Both the position numbers and the translations under genes were made by a program. Positions 8,964-18,188 of a DNA stretch of 22,602 bases are shown here, in pieces. How positions within the stretch are numbered: the first letter of the stretch is position 1; every line of letters starts with the position of its first letter. The stretch comes from CANHBY01 sp046342195 (GTDB taxonomy: Bacteria; Pseudomonadota; Gammaproteobacteria; Burkholderiales; Burkholderiaceae_C), in the NCBI GenBank assembly GCA_046342195.1, contig JBKDQE010000063.1:1-22602 (forward strand), written 5' to 3'. The notes under the pieces were generated by a model. That model made no database searches and had not been told where the DNA came from. It saw only the letters and a program-made list of their open reading frames with translations.

Positions 8964-9180
8964 GTAAGCGTACGCCAAACCCATCTTGACCCCTACGCGA
9001 AGCTCTGCTCAGGCTTGGAGGGGGGCGTCCAGCGGTGCGGCAGCAACTCAGCCAATCGGCTGTTGGGCCAGGTGGGGAGTTGGGTGAGGATGTCTTTGAG
9101 ATAGGCCCAGGCGTTGTGGCCGTTGAGCTTGGCGGACTCGATCAGGCTTATGAGCGTGGCGGCGCGTTCGCCGGCTTGTT
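8964..9180 (-). mobile_element. IS66-family remnant: terminal repeat and transposase (TnpC) tail
   Basis: Read on the - strand, positions 9178 to 8993 encode an intact-looking C-terminal piece of an IS66 TnpC transposase. It contains AGERAATLISLIESAKLNG, then HNAWAYLKDILTQLPTW, and ends LLPHRWTPPSKPEQSFA with stop TAG (8993-8995). Just beyond the stop the sequence GTAAGCGTACGCCAAAC starts at 8964. This has the GTAAGCG opening of IS66 terminal inverted repeats. The fragment is therefore one end of an IS66 element. Everything upstream of the last 60 or so codons is gone, including the accessory tnpA and tnpB genes and the other terminal repeat. Its inner edge at about 9173-9181 is fused to the ATPase gene. 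It cannot transpose by itself. Confidence 0.85.
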
Positions 9181-10322
9181 ATAGGGGCCGCCGCCGCGCC
9201 GTCACCTTCGAAAACCTCCACGCACCTCCACGCGGTTTCCGGCAAATGCGAGCGCGCTAGGTCAAACCAATTGCGGTCGTGGGTGAGCAGCACGATCTGC
9301 CAGTCGGCAAACTTCGTTTGCAGCACATCCAGCACCGGAAGCCGATTGGAATGATCCAGTCCGATCAGCACGTCGTCCAACACCAACAGCTTCAACGCGC
9401 TGTTGGAGGCCGTTGGCGTGCAGGCCAGTCGCCCGGCGAGATAGATCGCCAGCCCCAGCGCGGACAGCCGTGCCTCGTTGAGGAACAGTTGCGGCGTCTG
9501 CAACGGATGGTTGCGAAAGTTCAGTTCCGGCGAAAGCGTCTGGCCTTCGACTGCGCGGTTCTGTTTCAGACGGACATTGTTGTAGGTGAGGCCGGGGGTG
9601 TTGAAGCCCTTCAGTTCCACATCCTGCCAGCCAAGCAATTGCATCAGTTCATTGACCAGCGGAATCAGCGTAGGAAATGCGCCGCGAAAAGCGGTGTTGA
9701 ACTCCACGCAGGCCTGGTTAATGCGGGTGATGGCCGCGCTGGTATGTGCGCTTGGTTTGCTGCTCAGAACATTGGCCCACAACTCACCGATAGTGGTTGA
9801 TGTGCCCCCGGCGACCGTCACCGGGTAGTCACGCAGCAGGTGCTCAACGGCGATCTCGAACAGATTGATCGGGCCGTTGCCCTGCTTGTAGTTGGTGTCC
9901 AGCAGTGCCTGATAGTCCAGGCAGGCGCGGCGCAAGGCCGCTTCGGTCACACGCAGGTCCGATGACGTACCGCGCAAGGACGCGGGGTGCCTGCCCACCG
10001 TCCATTCGACGGCTGGGCCGCCATCCGAGAACTCGATGGCCACCTTGCAGTCTGTATCCGGCAGCCCGGAAAACACATTCTTGTGTTCCCGCAAAGGGCG
10101 CGCCGGCTTGAATGAGAAGAAGCCACTGAGCGCATGGAACAGAGATGACTTACCCGCTCCGTTTTCCCCGTACACCAGCAGGTTCTTGCCCTCCAGTTCA
10201 AAGACTGTCGGTGCAGGGCCGGGAAAAGCACGAAAGTCCGTGAGCGTCAGTCGCTTGATGCGTGCAGGCGCTTGCGGAGCTGCTAGCGCGGTAGCCGGTG
10301 GCGCAAGTGGCTGCGTGCTCAT
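9048..10322 (-). pseudogene. AAA/SMC-like ATPase, 3' end replaced by IS66 sequence
   Basis: The protein starts at ATG 10320-10322 and reads as a RecF/SMC-type ATPase. A strand with LTDFRAF is followed by the Walker A motif YGENGAGKSSLFHAL (residues about 51-65), then a helical middle, Walker B with LLVLDDVLIGLDHSNR, and the switch histidine in VLLTHDRNWFDLA. Such ATPases commonly accompany restriction or phage-defence genes. Native sequence runs about 380 residues, to GDGAAAAPI (near 9182). The last 44 or so residues come from the IS66 fragment in a wrong frame, rich in Arg, His and Pro. Any native domain beyond that point is lost. The start overlaps the stop of the type IIG fragment upstream (ATGA), so the two genes were translationally coupled. 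The ATPase core could still be made, but the partner gene is also broken. Confidence 0.85.
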
Positions 10323-11332
10323 TCCTTGCCCTCGATGATGCGCACCACCTCCAGTGCCTGCAGATCGAAGAGCATGGCGTAGATGGGGTGACTGGTGGCA
10401 AAAATGTGATCAGCCAGTTCGATGGCGGCGGTAGCAAGCTCCTGGTCCTTCAGGCCGGCCAGCTTGTCGATACCGGCTTTTTCGCAGGCAGCGAACAGGC
10501 GAATGTTGACGCGGTGGAGGTCGTCGGGGAAGAACAGCTCGAAGACGAGACCGTTAATGAGTTGCTCGTACCGAGCATCCCTTGCTGCTAGAACAGCATC
10601 TACCACCGCGCTGAGCACACTCTTCAAGCCGGATGCAGCCGAAGGAATCGGCAACTGGGAAACATACATCGGCTTGAATTCGTAGAATCCGCCTTGCTTG
10701 CCTGAAAAGGTTTGCTGCGTAATCCACCAAGAAATCGACGAATTCAGAACGGCCAGCACATAGCGCCATTCTTCCGTAACGATGATGTTGGTCTTGTCGT
10801 TGCCATAGTACCCGGCCAGGTCGGGCGCGTATTCGACTCCATCCTCAATTGCTGGTACAAAAATTTTCGGGTGTTCAAACTTCTGCCAATAGGCGATGTT
10901 GTCCTGAATCTCGAACCATTGATAGCTGCCTGCTTTGCGTCCAGTCCAGGCACCCTGTGTTTTGTCGTTCCAATTTTCTGGTTTTGGCTCCAGTTCCTTG
11001 CGCCATTTGGATAGGTGATTCTCAATGGCCGGGTAAGCGGCAAGATTGAATGGGCGGCGCGTGAAAATCAGCCACAAATCCGGTGGTTCCACTTTCCACC
11101 GCTTCACATCCCGCCCGCGCAAAAACGGCTTGATCACCTCCGCAGATTTCTGGTCTTCCGCGATCAGTCTGTCTCTGGTCGCGCCATCAATAACGAATGC
11201 CTCGTTCAGGCCAGTCTTGATGCCGTAATAAAACCGGCCATTCACATAATCGCCCAGCGGCTTGCCCGCCGCGCGGATACGCGCCAGCAGTCTGCGCTTG
11301 ACCGGCGGCTCCAATTGCCAGCCCTGTTTCTT
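10319..11332 (-). pseudogene. Type IIG (Eco57I/TaqI-like) restriction-methylase, C-terminal specificity half only
   Basis: About 338 residues match the TaqI-like specificity region of type IIG enzymes: NGRFYYGIKTGLNEAFVI, then VIKPFLRGRDVKRW, HPKIFVPAI, VLAVLNSSISWW and the closing MYVSQLPIP typical of target-recognition domains, followed by a helical tail (ARDARYEQLINGLVFELFF). In complete proteins these parts follow a methylase domain with an NPPY motif and often an N-terminal nuclease. Neither is present here. The frame runs without a start codon to the edge of the IS5-like element at 11332. The first usable start, TTG 11314, is internal. The missing 5' part is not found on the other side of the insertion, so a deletion happened in addition to, or before, the IS insertion. 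Its TGA overlaps the ATPase start. Confidence 0.87.
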
Positions 11333-11333
11333 A

Positions 11334-12092
11334 GAACCTATCCGTAAATAGGTAAACTACGGTCCGAGCCGCATTGGGCGCGGCGCAGGAGCGAGATCTT
11401 GGCGAAACGTGTCGATTCGTGGGTGGTAACCGATGAGTTCTGGGAGCGGGTGAAGCCGCTGATTCCCAAGCGCTTGGCAGTAGACAGGATCTACGTGCGC
11501 AAGCCGGGTGCTGGCCGCCCACCGAAGCCGGCTCGACTGGTATTCGAGGCCATCGTCTACGTGCTGCGCACAGGCTGCCAGTGGAAGGCGCTGCCCAAAG
11601 AGCAAGCGGTCGGCCTCAACCCGACGGATCGGGGGAAAAAAGGCAGCAAGCGCCACCTGTTGGTGGACGGCCGTGGCGTCCCGTTGTCGCTCGTCGTGAC
11701 CGGGGCCAACGTCCATGACTGCAAGCGGCTTGATGAAGTGCTCACTGCCATCGTTGTCAAGCGCAAGGACCCTCCACATCGTCGAAACAAACATCTGTGC
11801 GCCGACGCGGGCTACCGCGGCGCGGAGCACCTGCGCACCATCGAGGACCACGGCTATATCCCTCATGTCGTCGACCGCTGCACGGAAGCTGACCTCAAGC
11901 GACGCAACCCGAAGAAGAAGGCCAGACGCTGGGTGGTCGAGGTGTGTCATAGCTGGTTCAACCGCTTCCGCAAACTGCTCGTTCGCTATGAGAAACTCGA
12001 ACGCAGCTTCTTTGCGCTCAACCATCTTGCTGCGGCCATCATCGCGTTCCGCAGGGTTCCATTGAGCGTCAACATAATTTACGAATAAGTTC
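11334..12092 (+). mobile_element. IS5-family element with internally deleted transposase
   Basis: The element is bounded by terminal inverted repeats. The left end (11334 onward) is GAACCTATCCGTAAATAG. The right end read inward on the - strand (12092 back) is GAACTTATTCGTAAATTA, 14 of 18 identical. TA dinucleotides at 11332-11333 and 12093-12094 are compatible with a 2-bp target duplication. They could also be chance, because the sequences on either side belong to different broken genes. At 759 bp it is roughly 170 bp shorter than I would expect for relatives, in line with the internal deletion in its transposase. It probably cannot move itself but may still be moved by a related transposase acting on its ends. 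Confidence 0.85.
11399..12088 (+). pseudogene. IS5-family transposase with in-frame internal deletion
   Basis: The 229-residue product starts at TTG 11399 (AGGAG at 11387-11391) with MAKRVDSWVVTDEFWERV, the usual start of IS5-type transposases. It reads normally through VLRTGCQWKALPKE and then jumps to QAVGLNPTDRGKKGSKR. In intact relatives some 55-60 residues lie between these blocks, including the segment with the first catalytic aspartate (around SIDG). The remaining parts of the DDE triad are present: the Asp in LCADAGYRG and the Glu in RWVVEVCHSWFNRF. The deletion is at about 11600-11606 and keeps the frame, perhaps through short homology at CCCAAAGAG. Without the first Asp the protein should be catalytically dead. 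The comparison with intact relatives is from memory of the family. Confidence 0.88.
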
Positions 12093-12469
12093 TAAGGACG
12101 GTGGGCCAGGAACTGGCGCTCTTGGGCAGCCCATTCCAGCGGGAACGGCTGCATCAGATCCTTCATTGTCAGGTGGGCCGGCTGCCGGCCGTCCAGGATG
12201 GCCTCGACGATGGTGGGCGATAGATAGGCCAGCCGCATCAGGCGGCTGATGTACGACGGGTTGATCTTCTCGGTCGCCGCCATGTCCTCGATCGTGGCGT
12301 AGGTGCCGGCGTAAAGCAGTTGCTGCCACCGGAAGCCGCGAGCAAGGACCTTGACCATGGTGTTGTCGATGGTCGCCTCGCGACTGGCGACAGCCCGGGA
12401 CCTGACACCTAGATTTTGAGGGGCAAGGTCAGTCACCAACGTGGCCCCAGTGGATGGCCTCCGGGTCAT
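12092..12469 (-). pseudogene. HTH protein of a recombinase-associated module, N-terminus altered
   Basis: The region from about residue 30 reads ATIDNTMVKVLARGFRW, then YATIEDMAATEKINPSYISR, then LSPTIVEAILDGRQPAHLT and FPLEWAAQERQFLA. From family knowledge this is a small helix-turn-helix (ParB/KorB-like) protein often encoded beside large serine recombinases and DUF2924 proteins in mobile elements. The first 30 or so residues of this frame do not fit the family and overlap another small reading frame. They probably result from a deletion that joined two neighbouring genes. The 3' end abuts the IS5-like element, and the final stop codon comes from its outer edge. A functional product is unlikely. 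No recombinase or DUF2924 gene is present nearby. Confidence 0.6.
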
Positions 12470-12539
12470 GGCCGAAGTGGTCGTCGGCCAGTTGCCGCCG
12501 GGCTAACTTGATGTGGATGGCGGTGGGCTTTGTGTTCAT
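12429..12539 (-). pseudogene. Small reading frame, probably the 5' stump of a gene from the same module
   Basis: A 36-codon frame begins at ATG 12537-12539 with GGAG seven bases upstream on the - strand. It reads MNTKPTAIHIKLARRQL, then ADDHFGHDPEAIHWGHVGD, ending at TGA. The pattern FGHDPEAxHWGHVGD looks conserved, and I believe it is the start of a longer small protein found next to the HTH gene downstream, but I cannot name it. The sudden stop coincides with a 15-base sequence also found at 22280-22294, suggesting an insertion or deletion scar. A run of ten G (12557-12566) lies just upstream of the ribosome site. Confidence 0.45.
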
Positions 12540-12645
12540 CGCGGGGCTCCGTGGTTGGGGGGGGGGCGCCTCCATGCACGCGCGGAATGATCAGGATGTC
12601 AAGCGAAGACGATTAAAAATCTGGCCTTCCAACCCCTCCTCATAG
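12540..12645. other. Gene-poor junction with G10 tract
   Basis: This short stretch separates the decayed - strand module from the regulator of the restriction operon. Its only clear feature is an uninterrupted run of ten G at 12557-12566. No gene, terminator or IS end was recognised. Confidence 0.5.
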
Positions 12646-12664
12646 TTGTGTCAGAATGATACAA
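12646..12664. promoter_or_regulatory. Palindromic operator candidate upstream of the restriction operon regulator
   Basis: The sequence TTGTGTCA-GAA-TGATACAA is an inverted repeat of 8-bp arms with one mismatch and a 3-base spacer, located 38 bases before the regulator start. A -10-like TACAAT overlaps its right arm (12660-12665). No good -35 was found at normal spacing. The position suggests autoregulation by the winged-helix protein encoded next. Confidence 0.55.
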
Positions 12665-12701
12665 TAAAGAGTAATTTTTCATTGATCTAAAACCACTCGC
12701 C

Positions 12702-13025
12702 ATGAAGCGTTGCGTAGTCGGAATTCGCGCTGCTGATGCGCCTGATGCCACGGCTTCAGGCAAGCAGGTGCCCACGGTCTGGTTCCCGTCGATGGCCACA
12801 CTGGCGGCGGTCTTGTCCGAGGACAACCGCGCGCTGCTGCGGCTGATCCGGAAGGCCAAGCCCAAGACGATGACCGAGCTGGCTGCGCTGTCGGGGCGGC
12901 AGGTGCCCAACCTATCGCGCACGCTGCGGATGATGGAGGGCTATGGGTTGGTGGCATTGACAAAAAACGCCCGGCAAACCCGCCCCACCGCCCTTGCCAC
13001 AGAGTTTTTGGTGGTGCTGGATTGA
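12702..13025 (+). CDS. Winged-helix transcriptional regulator (HVO_A0114-like)
   Basis: This 107-residue protein has an N-terminal stretch with VPTVWFPSMATLAAVLSEDN and then a winged helix-turn-helix (about residues 45-90): LLRLIRKAKPKTMTELAALS, then GRQVPNLSRTLRMMEGYGLV. That pattern, with a recognition helix in NLSRTLRMME, fits the MarR/ArsR-like HVO_A0114 family of small DNA-binding regulators, often found beside toxin-antitoxin or restriction genes. ATG 12702 is kept because the VWFPS region upstream of the HTH belongs to the family, although no strong ribosome site precedes it. It lies 38 bases before hsdM on the same strand, with a palindrome just upstream. This suggests it controls its own transcription and that of the restriction operon, possibly delaying restriction until methylation is established. 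Confidence 0.8.
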   Translation: MKRCVVGIRAADAPDATASGKQVPTVWFPSMATLAAVLSEDNRALLRLIRKAKPKTMTELAALSGRQVPNLSRTLRMMEGYGLVALTKNARQTRPTALATEFLVVLD

Positions 13026-13063
13026 TGTGCAGAGATAACTAGAACCAAGGAACAGACTGAACG

Positions 13064-15662
<2,599 letters not shown>

Positions 15663-15670
<8 letters not shown>

Positions 15671-16919
15671 GGATTGGGCACTCCTGCGACTAGGCGACTT
15701 CTTCTCGGAGTTGCCAAAGTCAACTCTGCCTGCTTCATGCGCCGAGGCCAATGGGGCTTATGCATTTTATTGTTCCAGTTCAGAACCCAAAGCGGCCGAC
15801 ACGTGGCTACAGGAGCAACCTGCCATCCTCATGGGTACCGGGGGCGTAGCTTCGGTACATCTCGGGAAGGGTAAATATGCGTACTCAACCGATACGTGGG
15901 CTATTCGCATCAAGGAGTCCACAAAACTGAATCAACCGTATGCTTATCGCGTACTTGAGCTGTCGCTACCGAAAATTGACTACGCGGGCTTCGAAGGCTC
16001 AGGCCTTCGCCATCTTCGGAAGTCGTACATCAAAGATTTTCGATTTCTTGCGCCATCAGATTCGACACCCCAGAAGCGAATCGTTTCTATCCTTGACGGC
16101 ATCGACACCGCTATTGAAAAAACCGAAGCCCTGATCGCCAAATACCAGCAGATCAAGGCCGGCCTGATGCACGACCTGTTCACCCGTGGCGTGCTGCCCA
16201 ACGGCCAACTGCGCCCGCCGCGCGAGCAAGCGCCGGAGCTGTATCAGGAAACGGCGATTGGGTGGATTCCGAAGGGTTGGGAAGTTGTCCGGATGATTAC
16301 TTTGGCCGAAGATCGAAACGGATCAACAACCATCGGACCCTTTGGCAGTGATTTGGTCGCTACTGACTACAGGCAAGAGGGGGTACCAGTGGTGTTTGTT
16401 CGGGATATCAAAGAATCAGGTTTTCAGTGGAACAGCGAAACATACGTTTCAGAGAGAAAATCTCAAGAACTGAACGCCCACAGCGTTAAGGCCGGAGAGG
16501 TTCTTGCGACAAAAATGGGCCTGCCGCCCTGCATTAGCTGCGTATATCCAGACTGGATGCCTAATGGGGTAATTACTGCTGACATGATTCGGTTGTCACC
16601 TGAAAAAAGAAAGGTTGATCCAGATTGGTTGGCGACAGCGATTAACCAGGATCGAGTGATTCGCCAAGTGGCTGCCATAACTGCGGGGGTTACACGGCCA
16701 AAGGTCACCCTTGCAGACTTTCGTGCAATCAAAATTGCCAAGCCGGAACTTGATGAACAGCAACGCATAAGTTTCAGATTGAACAGAATACAAGATCAAA
16801 TAAATATTGAACTTGCTCGGATTTCAAAACTGCAAAACCAAAAACTCGGCCTGATGCACGACCTGCTCACCGGCAAAGTTCCTGTCAAGGTCAAAGAACC
16901 CGAGGCGGTCGATGGCTAA
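15663..16919 (+). CDS. hsdS: Type I restriction-modification specificity subunit S
   Basis: HsdS recognises the bipartite DNA target for both methylation and cleavage. The 418-residue protein has two variable target-recognition domains (about residues 10-135 and 195-365). Each is followed by a conserved helical spacer: IVSILDGIDTAIEKTEALI at about 140-172, ending LMHDLFTRGV, and the matching C-terminal copy at about 370-401, ending LMHDLLTGKV. A second-domain start, GWIPKGWEVVRM, is typical. The variable domains look more AT-rich than neighbouring genes, as is common for exchanged recognition domains. ATG 15663 overlaps the last 8 bases of hsdM and has GGAG upstream at 15652-15655. The frame is open back to 15618 within hsdM, but that part is not family-like. 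The target cannot be predicted from sequence alone. Confidence 0.95.
16161..16178 (+). repeat. Direct repeat in hsdS, copy 1 (after recognition domain 1)
   Basis: GGCCTGATGCACGACCTG encodes the shared GLMHDL of the first conserved spacer. An identical 18-base copy lies at 16848-16865. Together they flank the second target-recognition domain. Confidence 0.9.
16848..16865 (+). repeat. Direct repeat in hsdS, copy 2 (after recognition domain 2)
   Basis: This is the second identical copy of the 18-base sequence at 16161-16178. The two are 687 bases apart, a multiple of three, so recombination between them would remove the second recognition domain while keeping the frame. Confidence 0.9.
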
Positions 16920-17133
16920 GCACCATTCCAACCTCAACCCAAAGGCGAGCGATCGCGCCGTGAAGGTTGTTCAGCGGGCACCCAGTGCAGAAGCCCTGAC
17001 CATCCTGGCATCTTTGCAAGCGGCAGTTCGCACCTGTTTGCGACGCAAACAGCGTCTCGGGCAGTGCGCCGTGATTTGGAAAGATGGCGCGCCACGGCTG
17101 TTGAACCCCACTGCAATGGAGCCAACCGCATGA
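16912..17133 (+). CDS. Small basic protein of unknown function inside the restriction operon
   Basis: A 73-residue reading frame whose ATG overlaps the last 8 bases of hsdS and whose TGA overlaps the next start (ATGA 17130-17133). Such tight coupling on both sides supports a real gene. The product is basic in its central part (VKVVQRAPSAEALTILASLQ, then RTCLRRKQRLGQ) and ends in a short strand-like stretch, CAVIWKDGAPRLLNP. No domain is recognised, and no signal peptide or membrane segment is seen. The predicted helix followed by a small beta segment might bind a partner protein or nucleic acid. It could be an antitoxin-like or regulatory partner of the nuclease gene that follows, which is inference from gene order only. 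Confidence 0.65.
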   Translation: MAKHHSNLNPKASDRAVKVVQRAPSAEALTILASLQAAVRTCLRRKQRLGQCAVIWKDGAPRLLNPTAMEPTA

Positions 17134-18188
17134 CCCCTGTACGGCCACCTGCATTGACCCCACCCCCCAGCGGTTACGCCGATTGGCTGGCTGAGCTGAA
17201 AACCCGCATCCATCACGCCCAGCAGCGGGCAACTTTGGCGGTCAATCGCGAGCTGGTGGGGCTGTATTGGCAAATTGGCCGCGACATTCTGGCCCGTCAG
17301 GCTGAACAGGGCTGGGGGGCCAAGGTGATCGACCGGCTGGCGCACGATTTGCGCACGACCTTTCCCGAGATGAAGGGGTTTTCGCCGCGCAACCTCAAGT
17401 ACATGCGCGCGTTTGCCGGGGCCTGGCCGGATGCCGAATTTGTGCAGCAGGCTGCTGCACAATTACCCTGGTTTCATCTGTGCACGCTGCTGGACAAGCT
17501 CAAGACGCGCGAAGAGCGCGATTGGTATCTTGCCAAGACCATCGAGCACAACTGGTCGCGCAACGTGCTGGAAATGCAGATTAAAAGCCGTCTGCACACC
17601 CGCTCTGCCCAAGCCGTCAGCAACTTCGAGACAAGGCTGCCCAAAGCGCTGTCGGATCTTGCTCACGAATCGCTGAAAGACCCGTACCGATTCGATTTTC
17701 TTGGCCTGACCGATGAGGCGCAAGAGCGGGAGATCGAAAACGCGCTGATCAAGCATGTCACTGAATTTCTGCTGGAGCTGGGTGCGGGCTTTGCCTTTGT
17801 TGGGCGGCAGGTGTTGCTGGATGTGGGCGGTGAGGAGTTTTTCATCGACCTGTTGTTTTACCACCTGAAGCTGCGCTGCTATGTGGTCATCGAACTCAAG
17901 GCTGGCAAATTCAAGCCTGAGCATTTGGGGCAATTGGGCTTTTACATGACGGCGGTGGACCGTCAGGTCAAGCATGCGCAGGACAACCCCACCATTGGGC
18001 TCTTGTTATGTAAGAGCAAAAACAAGGTGGTGGCCGAATATGCACTGGGCGACAAATCTCAGCCCATGGGCATTGCCGAATACAAGCTGCTCGAATCGTT
18101 ACCGGCTGATCTGCAAACCAGCCTGCCCAGCATCGAGCAGATAGAGCAGGAATTGGCTGGCGGTGCGCCAGAGGATGGCGGCGAATGA
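17130..18188 (+). CDS. DUF1016 / YhcG-type PD-(D/E)XK nuclease
   Basis: This 352-residue protein matches the YhcG family. The N-terminal DUF1016 domain (about 15-165) includes TLAVNRELVGLYWQIGRDI and the hallmark GFSPRNLKYMRAFAGAWPD. The C-terminal domain (about 185-340) is a PD-(D/E)XK nuclease fold with FFIDLLFYH (Asp240), VVIELKAGKF (Glu255, Lys257) and LGQLGFYMTAVD, so the catalytic set is complete. Family members are often found within or next to type I restriction operons, but their role is not settled. ATG 17130 overlaps the TGA of the small upstream gene. The frame is open back to 17064, but that part overlaps the small gene and is not family-like. The stop overlaps the hsdR start by 4 bases. 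Confidence 0.92.
   Translation: MTPVRPPALTPPPSGYADWLAELKTRIHHAQQRATLAVNRELVGLYWQIGRDILARQAEQGWGAKVIDRLAHDLRTTFPEMKGFSPRNLKYMRAFAGAWPDAEFVQQAAAQLPWFHLCTLLDKLKTREERDWYLAKTIEHNWSRNVLEMQIKSRLHTRSAQAVSNFETRLPKALSDLAHESLKDPYRFDFLGLTDEAQEREIENALIKHVTEFLLELGAGFAFVGRQVLLDVGGEEFFIDLLFYHLKLRCYVVIELKAGKFKPEHLGQLGFYMTAVDRQVKHAQDNPTIGLLLCKSKNKVVAEYALGDKSQPMGIAEYKLLESLPADLQTSLPSIEQIEQELAGGAPEDGGE

Noticed and set aside
11590..11612. Programmed frameshift as the explanation for the short IS5-like transposase.
   Set aside because: Both conserved blocks are in the same frame, and the sequence between them is simply absent.
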